NCBI GenBank assembly: GCA_024227975.1
Contig: JAAETV010000044.1
Location: 1 to 26,913, forward strand
DNA from: Actinomycetes bacterium
GTDB lineage: Bacteria > Actinomycetota > Acidimicrobiia > Acidimicrobiales > SZUA-35
Length of the DNA: 26,913 nucleotides
Direction: 5' to 3'
Below the pieces are notes generated by a model. That model did not search any database. It saw only the letters and a program-made list of their open reading frames with translations, and was not told the origin of the DNA. The position numbers and the translations under genes were made by a program. How positions within the stretch are numbered: the first letter of the stretch is position 1; each line of letters starts with the position of its first letter. Below, piece by piece: positions 8,354 to 16,768 of the stretch.

Positions 8354-8568
8354 GACCTGCTCCAAGTGGTTCGACTGCGTCGACGCCACCCGAGACGACA
8401 CAACTTGAGCGCTTCCATCGGCACCGAGTTGCCGAACTTGATACAACCACCAAGCTGGACCCGGATCGCCGAAGTGATCCACGAGCAGGCCTTGCGTCGC
8501 CTGGGTCGCCGGGCCACAGTTGTGCTGCAGTGCCAGAGTCAGAAGCCCCGGAAAGAGAGGATCCGACG

Positions 8569-9225
8569 ATGACGACGGATGTGCTGATCGTCGAGAGCCA
8601 GGTCGACGGTGTCGCAGTGCTCGAAATGAACCGGCCAGACAAGCGGAACGCGCTCAACGCTGAGCTACGGCAAGCCTTCATCGACAGCCTGGCTGAACTG
8701 GCCGTCGACGATGGTGTCAAGGCTGTGGTGCTGACGGGCCGAGGCAGCACATTCTGTGCAGGTTTCGATCTCGCGGAGTTGGCAACGGCACCCCGTACCG
8801 AGGACGTTTTTGCCCACGCAACGACATATCACCATGCCGTGCACACCTTCACCAAGCCTGTGGTCGCCGCCATCGAGGGCGCTGCTGTGGCTGGAGGCAT
8901 GGACCTGGCCCTCATGTGTGATCTGCGTGTGGCTGCGACCGGATCGAAGCTGGGTCAGCCACAGGTGAAGATGGGGGTACCGGCTGCCTACGATCTTGTC
9001 CGCACCGTCGTAGCTGAACCAGTGGCCCGAGAGCTCTGCCTGACCGGGCGGATCATCACGTCGGCCGAGGCAACCGAGATCGGGCTCATTCACAAAACCG
9101 TCGAGCCCGGCACGACCCGAGACGAGGCCATGAGCTGGGCCCAGGAGATTGCCGCTGTGCCCGGTGCCATTGCCATGAAACAAGCCTTCATCTCGGCCCA
9201 GCCACCATTGTTCGCTCCAGACTGA
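8569..9225 (+). CDS. Enoyl-CoA hydratase/isomerase (crotonase-fold) family protein
   Basis: This is a 218-residue crotonase-fold protein. The oxyanion-hole segments are FCAGFDL (about 62-68) and [14 protein letters not shown] (about 102-115). The N-terminal [10 protein letters not shown] is also typical. At the usual first catalytic Glu (GQPE in hydratases) this protein has Gln (GQPQ, Q132), while the second Glu is kept (ARELCLTG, E155). One-Glu members of the family include delta3-delta2 enoyl-CoA isomerases, so an isomerase or another acyl-CoA reaction is more likely than plain hydration. It is about 40 residues shorter than standard hydratases and lacks much of the C-terminal helical part. 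The ATG at 8569 has GAGAGG eight bases upstream. It is divergent from the chemotaxis receptor. Confidence 0.88.
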   Translation: MTTDVLIVESQVDGVAVLEMNRPDKRNALNAELRQAFIDSLAELAVDDGVKAVVLTGRGSTFCAGFDLAELATAPRTEDVFAHATTYHHAVHTFTKPVVAAIEGAAVAGGMDLALMCDLRVAATGSKLGQPQVKMGVPAAYDLVRTVVAEPVARELCLTGRIITSAEATEIGLIHKTVEPGTTRDEAMSWAQEIAAVPGAIAMKQAFISAQPPLFAPD

Positions 9226-9416
9226 CCGTCGAGGTCAACAGTCGCCCCGTTGATCAGGATCAGAAACCCAACGGTCAACGGTCGACGGCAACCTCGAGGA
9301 GCATGAGCTCGTCGTCGGTCGGGGTCCACTCGAACCACTCGGGCGTTGGGCCCGGAGATCGATAGTGGGCAGGCTACGGTTCTCGGTGGTCGACTCGAGA
9401 AGCGAGGGAAACGCCA

Positions 9417-10337
9417 ATGCGGATCGGAACGATGCTGTCGATGCCCGGCGATGTCGTGGCTACGAAGGTGCTCATCGAGCGCGCCGTAGCCGCCGAGCAA
9501 GCCGGTTTCGCCTCCGCCTGGCTACCTCAGGTTGGCACTGTCGATGCCTTGACAGCGTTGGCCCTCGCCGGTCGAGACACGGCAAGCATCGAGCTCGGTA
9601 CTGCCGTAGTGCCCACCTACCCCAGGCATCCGGTCATGCTGGCCGAGCAGGCGCTCACGGTGCAGAATGCCACTGACAATCGACTGGCGCTGGGTATCGG
9701 GCTCAGCCACCGGTTCTTCATCAAGGACAGCCTCGGTCTCGACTACTCACGGCCGATCCCTCACACTCGGGACTACTTGACCATCCTCAACGGGCTCCTC
9801 GCCGGGGAGGTCGTGGATCACACCGGCACTGAATACCAGGTGAAGGCGCAGGTCAACGTAGTCGATGCGGACAAGCCACCAGTGCTCGTTGCCGCATTGG
9901 GTCCGGCAATGCTGCGCCTGTGCGGGCGACTCTCTGACGGAACCATCACCTGGATGGGTGGCGTCAACTACCTGGGCCGTTTAGCCATCCCGACGATGGG
10001 TGCGGCGGCGGACGCAGCAGGCCGTCCGGCGCCACGCTTCGTCGCCATGGTGCCAGTGCTGCTCTCCGACGATCTGGGAGCTGGAAGCGAGACGATCAAC
10101 GATACGTTCGGGGGATACGGCCAGATCCCGTCCTACCGAGCCACACTCGATCGTGGTGGCGCAGCCGTACCGGCCGATGTCGCCGTCATCGGCAATGCCG
10201 ACGCAATCGAGGTCGGCCTGCAAGCCTTCGCCGATATCGGCGTGAGTGACTTCGTTGCAGTTGTCCCGCCATCGACATCGACATCCCAGGCAACGCGGGA
10301 ACTGCTGGCCGACATGGCCACCACGCACAACTGGTAG
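9417..10337 (+). CDS. LLM-class flavin/F420-dependent oxidoreductase
   Basis: This is a 306-residue TIM-barrel protein of the luciferase-like monooxygenase superfamily. Recognisable parts are the first strand MRIGTMLSMPGD, the loop ERAVAAEQAGFASAWLPQ, the strand RLALGIGLSH, and PPVLVAALGPAMLRLCGRLSDG, which is the cofactor phosphate-binding region. In actinomycetes such proteins usually use F420 rather than FMN; the choice cannot be settled here. The substrate is unknown. The ATG has GAGGGAA upstream. The stop is 12 bases before the metalloprotease gene, so the two are probably co-transcribed. The 191-base gap before it contains no convincing gene. Confidence 0.9.
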   Translation: MRIGTMLSMPGDVVATKVLIERAVAAEQAGFASAWLPQVGTVDALTALALAGRDTASIELGTAVVPTYPRHPVMLAEQALTVQNATDNRLALGIGLSHRFFIKDSLGLDYSRPIPHTRDYLTILNGLLAGEVVDHTGTEYQVKAQVNVVDADKPPVLVAALGPAMLRLCGRLSDGTITWMGGVNYLGRLAIPTMGAAADAAGRPAPRFVAMVPVLLSDDLGAGSETINDTFGGYGQIPSYRATLDRGGAAVPADVAVIGNADAIEVGLQAFADIGVSDFVAVVPPSTSTSQATRELLADMATTHNW

Positions 10338-10349
10338 GACAGAGACACG

Positions 10350-11567
10350 ATGACGCTGACCTCCAGTGATCGAGACTGGGATCTACCAACCCCCCAATAC
10401 CACGAGGAGCTTCGCCAACATCTCGAGAGCGGCGAGCCTGAAATGTGGGCCTGGTTCTCCGAGACCGCCTTCCCGTCAGCGGAGGCCATCGCCCAGGCGG
10501 AGCTCGATCTTCTCAAAACGAGCTACCGCATCGATGGCGGCCTCCACGGTGACCTGGTCGGGGCGGCCACCCTGATTGCAGGTCGGATGGACCTCGACCT
10601 CGGAATCACCCTGTATCAGGAGCTCGGGGTGGGGGAGCGCAACGCCCGCGTGCTCCAACTCGGCAACCATGTGCACGTGGTCTTTGGTGGTGAGCTCCTC
10701 GAACTACTCAGCTACTCGGAGCAGCAGACCGTGCTGGCTCATGAGCTCGCCCACATCGCACTGTGGGACCGCGAGGATCGCGCCTATCGGATCCTCGACG
10801 ACATGGTCCACCGCATGGACGCGGAACCCCTGGCCCAAGACGCTGTGGCCGAGACCGCTCGCCGCTTGCGGCTCCACACCGAGGTGTGGGCCGATGCCGT
10901 CGCCCGCGCCATCACCGATGACCCCAATGCCTCGATTTCATCGATCGTGAAGGTCAACGCTGGGCTACGCAACGTCGATCCCGAGGCCTACCTTCGTCAG
11001 GCACAGCAGGTTCTGGCCGCAGACCCGTCAGCGAGCCAAGGCTGGACCCACCCTGAGCTGCATGTGCGTGTGGCCTGCCTCGCCGCCCGCGACTCAGCCA
11101 CACCCGACGAGACGATTCGTACCCTCGTCGAAGGGCCCGACGACCTAGATCGCCTCGACCTCCTCGGCCAGACCCGCCTCCAGGAACTGGCCAAACGCAT
11201 GCTGGCATCGGCCACACGAATCGCTCCTGAGCGAAGCGATCGGGCCAATGCGAAAGCGTATTGCGACTCGTATCGGACCTTGACCCCGCTCTCGCCCGAT
11301 GTCTCCCCGCCCGTGACCGGGGATGCCGCCAATCCCCTCGACGACGGTGAATTGGGCCAGGCGGAGCCGTCCGTCCGCTTCTTCTGCGCCGCCCTGTTGG
11401 TCGATCAAGCACTGTTGGGCGACGGCGCGGAGGCTGGCTTGTCCGAGACCCGCCCCTATTCAGTCGAGGCCGAACGACTCGGGATTCATGGCGAGTTCGA
11501 CAAGATCTTGGGCCGAGCAACCTCGCGCTCTGCCTCCGAGCTGCGCAGGTTGCGGGCCGAGGTGTGA
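10350..11567 (+). CDS. Soluble M48-like zinc metalloprotease (HExxH gluzincin)
   Basis: This is a 405-residue protein with the zincin motif HELAH (H131, E132, H135) in QTVLAHELAHIALW. A likely third zinc ligand is E178 in LHTEVWADAVARA; the ExxxD pattern fits M48-type gluzincins. No membrane segment or signal peptide is seen, unlike HtpX, Oma1 or Ste24, so the enzyme should be cytosolic. The N-terminal ~100 residues and the helical C-terminal half (about 200-405) match nothing I recognise. The gene lies 12 bases after the luciferase-like gene and 10 bases before the giant helicase, so it is most likely a partner of the helicase. The peptidase substrate is unknown. M48-like fold is my reading; another gluzincin family is possible. 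Confidence 0.8.
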   Translation: MTLTSSDRDWDLPTPQYHEELRQHLESGEPEMWAWFSETAFPSAEAIAQAELDLLKTSYRIDGGLHGDLVGAATLIAGRMDLDLGITLYQELGVGERNARVLQLGNHVHVVFGGELLELLSYSEQQTVLAHELAHIALWDREDRAYRILDDMVHRMDAEPLAQDAVAETARRLRLHTEVWADAVARAITDDPNASISSIVKVNAGLRNVDPEAYLRQAQQVLAADPSASQGWTHPELHVRVACLAARDSATPDETIRTLVEGPDDLDRLDLLGQTRLQELAKRMLASATRIAPERSDRANAKAYCDSYRTLTPLSPDVSPPVTGDAANPLDDGELGQAEPSVRFFCAALLVDQALLGDGAEAGLSETRPYSVEAERLGIHGEFDKILGRATSRSASELRRLRAEV

Positions 11568-11577
11568 GGGCGACTCG

Positions 11578-14500
11578 ATGACCTTCTCTCGTTTGCTGAG
11601 CGAGTCGATCGCAGGCACGACATTGCCAACCACGGGCGATGTCCTTGCCGTCGGCCTACCCTTCCTCCGCCAGCTCGATCGGCTCCATCAAGAGGGTCTC
11701 GTGCTTCGCTCGCTCACTACTGAGGAAGGGGTAGGCCTCGCCGCGCTCGACTACGACGGTCACAGCCTGCGCTTCGACCCAGATCTCGTGCAGCGACCGT
11801 CCGACAATCATGCAGCAATCAACTCCATCAACCCTTCAGAGAGGACCAGCGGCATCGAAGTGGCCGCCCGACTGAAGGTCGACCATGGGGTCGGCTGGTA
11901 TCAGGCCGTGACCAGCGGCGACGTCTTCGATGTCGAGACCGGAAGCCCCGATCGTCCGGCCTACCTCGTCGGCTACCGGGCCTGGGAGCAGCTCTTCGAT
12001 CACCATGATGTGCTGACCGACATCGCATTGGCTGGTCTCGTTCTCACCAGCTATGCCACCGGGCTGGATCTGGACCTCCCTCCCGCCGTGCATCAGCTGG
12101 CCCTCCAACACAAGCACCTGGTCGAATTGAACCCCGGCCTACACCCCGTCGTTGCTGGTGTCTTGTCCGACATGATCCGGCCTGATCGGCATGAGCGGCC
12201 TAGCGATCTCGGGCTCGTTCTGGCCCGTCTAGAACACCATCGAGACCTTCCCGCCGATCTCGATCTCACTGGCGCCTATTCGACCGATGCCAACAGGACC
12301 GAAGGTGGTTGGCGTCTCGCCGTGCTATCGACCCTTCGCGAGCGGGTGTTCGATCTCTCCCGCCGCAACCGCCAGCTCTATTTCAAGAATTCTTCGACGG
12401 CGCTCTCGCTCACCGAAGCCTCAGTACCCCTGATGTTGAACGTCGAACGCATCCAACCCTCCGACCTTCTCACCTGGACAGGCTCGAGCGCCGAAGCGTT
12501 CCGAAAGGGGAAGCCGGTCGACCTGGCCAAGTGGTGCCGTTTCGAGGAGGCGCCCCACATCGCTCCCAGCCTGGAGAAGCTCATCAGCGGTGAGCGGAAG
12601 TTCCGAGCCGAGCACGGCCAAGGCCGCCTCCAGCTGATCATCGCCTTCCTCCGCTGGGTCGATCCCGAGACTGGTGAGACCATCAACTCACCCCTTCTCT
12701 CGATGCCAGCTCAGCTGGCAAAGAAGAAGGGGGTGCAGAATCGCTACACGGTCGAGGTGAACGGTACCGAGGCCGAGATCAGCCCCTCTCTTCGCTTCCT
12801 TCTCCGTACCCGCTTCGCCATCTCGCTCCCGCCTCGGGTCGAGACTGATGCTGAGTCGATCCGGGTACTGGTCGAACAACTGACGGCAGGAATCCAGGCC
12901 ACCGATCCGTCGGTCGAGGTCGATCTCGTCGAAAAGCCTCGTATCAACCTGATCAAACGTCGGGCCCAGCTTCGGGTCGACGCATACCGACGGCGTCGAG
13001 CGCAGGCCCACGCCTCCTCGGGTCGCTGGCGGCGTCAAGATCACAGCTATGACATCGACGATTGGCGACCGCTAGGTCTCGCCCTCTATCGGCGATTCGT
13101 CGAATCCACCGAATTGCCCCTCCGGTCACTCACCAACGCTCCGCCCTTCCTCCACCGGCCACGCCAGTTCGCCGCCCCCGCCCCAACTGGACTCCGTGAA
13201 CAGGAGCGATACGCCGTCATGTCCGGCGACGTGAGCCGGCAGCGCTGGGAAGTGGACCTCTGCGCTGTCACTCTCGCTTCGCTCGGATCCCGTCGGACAA
13301 CCCTCGCCCGCGACTATGACGCCCTCATAGCCGACGCGTCGGCGACCGGTCCCGAGGCGCGTCCAACTTCGCCGGATGCACCATTCAATCTGTTGTTCTC
13401 GCCCGAGCCGCTGCTCCCGCCCCCTGCACCGGTCGCCTCGATCTCGATCGATCAGCCCCTTGTGCTCCCGGCCGACGATGCCCAGGCCCGAGCGGTCAGG
13501 CGAGGTGTGCGCGGTGATTCGTTCATCATCCAAGGCCCGCCAGGTACGGGGAAGAGCCAAACGATCGCCAACCTCATTGCTGCCCTCGTGGCCGACGACA
13601 AACGAGTCCTGTTCGTCTGCGAGAAGCGCGCCGCGCTCGATGTCGTCGCCCACCGTCTCGATCAGGTCGGGTTGGACGAGATCGTCGCCACTATCCACGA
13701 CTCACAGCTCGACCGCAAAGCATTCATCAAGGAGCTGGGCAGCACCTACGAGCGCTGGCTGGCCACTACCGACGACGACCGCCAAGCCAGACGAGACAGG
13801 GCGCTGGCTGACGTCGAGGCTCAACTCCGTCCTATCCAGTTGGCTTTCGAGGAGATCCACCGCTCAGGAGGAAACGAGGCCAGGGACTCGTCAGGAAGGA
13901 GTAGGGCATCGCTGGTGAAGCTGATCGAGCGGCTCGTACTACTCCGTGCCGCTGGGGTGAGGGCCTCATTGCAGGAGCTTCCAACCGGCCTGGACACAGG
14001 GGATTGGCTTGATGGGCGATCGCGCCTAGATGCAGTAGCAGCTGAACTGACCGCCGTCGGACTGTCGCCCTGCCTTGGCTCTCACGGTGCTTTCCGATTG
14101 AACCCCGCCTCATTCGGATCGGTCGACCCGCTAGCTGTAGTTCGCTCGACCAATGAATCGGCAACCTCCGCCTTGCTCGCTATCGAATCGGCGGCCGGGC
14201 CTTCTGTGGCCCCAGCCGGTATTCCAATCCGGTCGCTCCGCACCCTTGTCGCCAACCGAGACTCGCTGTTGGTGCTGAAGCGTCTCGGATTGGTTGACCT
14301 GCTCGATCAATCGAGTGCCGTCCATTCTGAGCTTCGCACCGCAGACGACCACCTCCGGCGTTGGACTGCTTGGGCCGATCACACCGCTCGCGCCTTCGCC
14401 GGATGGCGCCAGCCGATCGCGCCCGACGACGCCCGAAACGCTCTCGCTCTGGCCACTGAGAAGGAGGGGTCGACCTTCAAGTTCTTGGACGGGGGATGGC

Positions 14501-16731
14501 GCAAGGTCAAGCGGCTCGTCGAGAGCGCCTACGACCTCTCTCGGCACCAGGTCGAGCCGTCCATCACCCAGGTGCTGACCGACCTCGTGACCGCAATCGA
14601 TACCGCGGCCGGGCTCGAAGCTCAACGCGGCTATGTCCGCTCCCGCTTCGGTACCGACGATCCGAGTCAGCTCCTCATATTGGCTGATCGTCTCAATGAT
14701 GAAACGCTTGTTCGTCAACTCGTCGCCCATAGTGTCGATCTGGCCACCCTGATCGACGCCGCGGGTGTCCTCATCGGGCACTGTGACCGGTTCCTCATCG
14801 ATACCGACATCGCCACCGTTGCCGATGTGCAAAGCGCCGTCGCTGGCTTGGCCCAGGTCGGTGTCATCCACGAACGGGCACTCGTGCAGTGGGTCCATCT
14901 CGCCGATGCCTCACTGCCCGTTCTCAACGCTGCGGTCTCTGAGGACAGTCTCGATGAGATCGAGCGCTCCATAGTCGAAGCTGAGCTGGAGTCGATTTCC
15001 GCCCGACTCTCTGGGATGACGAGCGCCCAGCTCGAAGGAGCACTAGACGGTCTTCTAGCGTCCTACCGGTCACTCTTGACGGCAAATGCTGATCTCGTGG
15101 CCAGTCGGGTGCAGCATCGCTTTCTCCAGCACGTCGCCTTCTCCGAAGCGTCGATGGCGGGCCGATCCGATGAGGACAAGGCCTTCAAGAAGAGCTACAA
15201 CGCGGGCCGACGAGTGCTAGAGCAGGAGTTCCAAAAGAAGATCCGTCACCGCTCAATCCGTGACCTGGCCAGCGGTGACACTGGTCTGGTGTTGGGTGAC
15301 CTCAAGCCAGTCTGGCTGATGAGCCCACTCTCGGTATCTGACACCTTGCCCCTCGACGACGACCTCTTCGACGTGGTCATCTTCGACGAGGCCAGTCAGA
15401 TTCCTGTCGAGGATGCCGTTCCGACCCTGCACCGCGGGAAGCAGGCGGTGGTGGTCGGCGATCGGATGCAACTCCCTCCCACCAGATTCTTCTCAGCTGA
15501 AGCCGACGACGAAGATGACATCATGATCGACGATGACGGTCACCGACTCGCCATCACGCTCGACGCCGACAGCTTCCTCACCCAAGCCGACATCTCCCTG
15601 GAGTCAGCCCTCCTCAGCTGGCACTACCGTTCGCGACACGAGTCGCTCATCGCCTACAGCAACCACGCGTTCTACGATGCCCGTCTCGCCACCGTTCCCG
15701 ATCGCCAGTTCACGTCCGGTGGGCGAGAGCCTCTCGCTGCGACCACATCTGAAGACGCCCGAGAGAACCTCGACCGTGCGTTGGAGCGACCGATCTCGTT
15801 CCACAAGATCGAGAATGGGCTCTACCGGGACCGCCGCAACGAATTGGAAGCGGACTACATCGCTCAACTGGTACGAAGCCTGCTTCAACGCCAGAGCCAG
15901 CCGGGAGCGGAGCGTCTGACCATTGGCATCGTTGCCTTCTCTGAAGCACAGCAGACGGCAATCGAGGACGCATTGGCCGAAGCGGCCATGCTCGACTCAT
16001 CGTTCGCCACCCTTTTCGAGGAGGAGCAGCTACGAGTCGACGATGACGAATTCGTTGGCCTCTTCGTGAAGAACCTAGAGAATGTCCAGGGTGATGAGCG
16101 GGACATCATCATCATGAGTGTTTGCTACGGCCCGGGCCCCAACGGGAAGATGAAGATGAACTTCGGGCCCATCAACCAGGCCGGGGGTGAGCGACGGCTC
16201 AATGTGATCTTCAGCCGATCGAGGCGCCACATGGCAATCGTCAGTTCCATCGAGGGGCACCAGATCACCAACACTCACAACGATGGGGCAAACAACCTCG
16301 CCCGTTTCCTCGACTATGCCGCAGCAGAGAGCGAAGGCGACCACGAGCTGTCAGCCAGCCTTCTCAGCGGGCTTCGCCAAGGCCTACCCGAAGATTCATC
16401 CCAGGACGGAGCGACCCGTTCGGCGGTGGCGGTTGAGGTCGCGGCTCAGCTCCGTCAACGGGGTTGGGAGGTAGATCTCGACGTCGGTCGCTCCCTGTTC
16501 ACCGTCGATGCTGCGATTCGGGGCGAGACCGGCTACCTGCTAGGTGTCCTCATCGATCCCGGTGAAGGCGAAACAGCAGCCCGGATGGTCGCCGAAGCCG
16601 GTGTGCTGGAGGCCTTTGGCTGGCCCATAGCTCGGATACTGATAACCGAGTGGTGGAGCGACCCCAACACCGTCGCCGACCGCCTCGATCTCCAACTCCG
16701 TCAGGGTCCGCGCCCGCACCAGCAAGGATAG
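11578..16731 (+). CDS. Giant SF1 (UPF1-like, DUF4011) helicase with N-terminal pseudokinase-like lobe and degenerate nuclease tail
   Basis: This is a 1717-residue protein. Residues ~25-222 resemble a protein-kinase C-lobe without catalytic residues (LHQEGLVLRSL in place of LHxxGxVHRDL). Residues ~245-430 match DUF4011 (RERVFDLSRRNRQLYFKNSS; ISPSLRFLLR). The SF1 core has Walker A GPPGTGKSQT (653-662), Walker B VVIFDEASQIP (DE at 1270-1271), motif III GDRMQLPPTRF (~1294), motif IV LSWHYRSRHESL (~1346) and motifs V/VI NVQGDERDIII and ERRLNVIFSRSRRHM (~1537). About 600 mostly helical residues lie between Walker A and B. The tail (~1615-1710) resembles the Vsr-like MTES_1575 nuclease fold, with FTVDAAI but GVLIDP where active members have an ExxDG-like site. 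Nucleic-acid unwinding is very likely; the nuclease is probably dead. The ATG at 11578 has GAGGG upstream; the frame is open further but reads inside the protease gene. Confidence 0.9.
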   Translation: MTFSRLLSESIAGTTLPTTGDVLAVGLPFLRQLDRLHQEGLVLRSLTTEEGVGLAALDYDGHSLRFDPDLVQRPSDNHAAINSINPSERTSGIEVAARLKVDHGVGWYQAVTSGDVFDVETGSPDRPAYLVGYRAWEQLFDHHDVLTDIALAGLVLTSYATGLDLDLPPAVHQLALQHKHLVELNPGLHPVVAGVLSDMIRPDRHERPSDLGLVLARLEHHRDLPADLDLTGAYSTDANRTEGGWRLAVLSTLRERVFDLSRRNRQLYFKNSSTALSLTEASVPLMLNVERIQPSDLLTWTGSSAEAFRKGKPVDLAKWCRFEEAPHIAPSLEKLISGERKFRAEHGQGRLQLIIAFLRWVDPETGETINSPLLSMPAQLAKKKGVQNRYTVEVNGTEAEISPSLRFLLRTRFAISLPPRVETDAESIRVLVEQLTAGIQATDPSVEVDLVEKPRINLIKRRAQLRVDAYRRRRAQAHASSGRWRRQDHSYDIDDWRPLGLALYRRFVESTELPLRSLTNAPPFLHRPRQFAAPAPTGLREQERYAVMSGDVSRQRWEVDLCAVTLASLGSRRTTLARDYDALIADASATGPEARPTSPDAPFNLLFSPEPLLPPPAPVASISIDQPLVLPADDAQARAVRRGVRGDSFIIQGPPGTGKSQTIANLIAALVADDKRVLFVCEKRAALDVVAHRLDQVGLDEIVATIHDSQLDRKAFIKELGSTYERWLATTDDDRQARRDRALADVEAQLRPIQLAFEEIHRSGGNEARDSSGRSRASLVKLIERLVLLRAAGVRASLQELPTGLDTGDWLDGRSRLDAVAAELTAVGLSPCLGSHGAFRLNPASFGSVDPLAVVRSTNESATSALLAIESAAGPSVAPAGIPIRSLRTLVANRDSLLVLKRLGLVDLLDQSSAVHSELRTADDHLRRWTAWADHTARAFAGWRQPIAPDDARNALALATEKEGSTFKFLDGGWRKVKRLVESAYDLSRHQVEPSITQVLTDLVTAIDTAAGLEAQRGYVRSRFGTDDPSQLLILADRLNDETLVRQLVAHSVDLATLIDAAGVLIGHCDRFLIDTDIATVADVQSAVAGLAQVGVIHERALVQWVHLADASLPVLNAAVSEDSLDEIERSIVEAELESISARLSGMTSAQLEGALDGLLASYRSLLTANADLVASRVQHRFLQHVAFSEASMAGRSDEDKAFKKSYNAGRRVLEQEFQKKIRHRSIRDLASGDTGLVLGDLKPVWLMSPLSVSDTLPLDDDLFDVVIFDEASQIPVEDAVPTLHRGKQAVVVGDRMQLPPTRFFSAEADDEDDIMIDDDGHRLAITLDADSFLTQADISLESALLSWHYRSRHESLIAYSNHAFYDARLATVPDRQFTSGGREPLAATTSEDARENLDRALERPISFHKIENGLYRDRRNELEADYIAQLVRSLLQRQSQPGAERLTIGIVAFSEAQQTAIEDALAEAAMLDSSFATLFEEEQLRVDDDEFVGLFVKNLENVQGDERDIIIMSVCYGPGPNGKMKMNFGPINQAGGERRLNVIFSRSRRHMAIVSSIEGHQITNTHNDGANNLARFLDYAAAESEGDHELSASLLSGLRQGLPEDSSQDGATRSAVAVEVAAQLRQRGWEVDLDVGRSLFTVDAAIRGETGYLLGVLIDPGEGETAARMVAEAGVLEAFGWPIARILITEWWSDPNTVADRLDLQLRQGPRPHQQG

Positions 16732-16768
16732 CGTGGCACCTCAGAGACATTGTCAGCAAGGAGATCTG

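Noticed and set aside
8354..8482. N-terminal extension of the chemotaxis receptor reading frame to an ATG at 8482.
   Set aside because: The 43 extra residues do not resemble a receptor N-terminus, and the ATG at 8353 has GGAG and starts right before TM1.
9275..9374. Minus-strand open frame ending EWFEWTPTDDELMLLEVAVDR with good codon bias in the gap before the first luciferase-like gene.
   Set aside because: It is only about 33 codons, has an upstream stop and no ATG, GTG or TTG start. It could be a remnant, but there is no proof.
11323..11577. In-frame open extension of the helicase upstream to 11323.
   Set aside because: It runs inside the metalloprotease gene in another frame and does not resemble protein; the ATG at 11578 has GAGGG.
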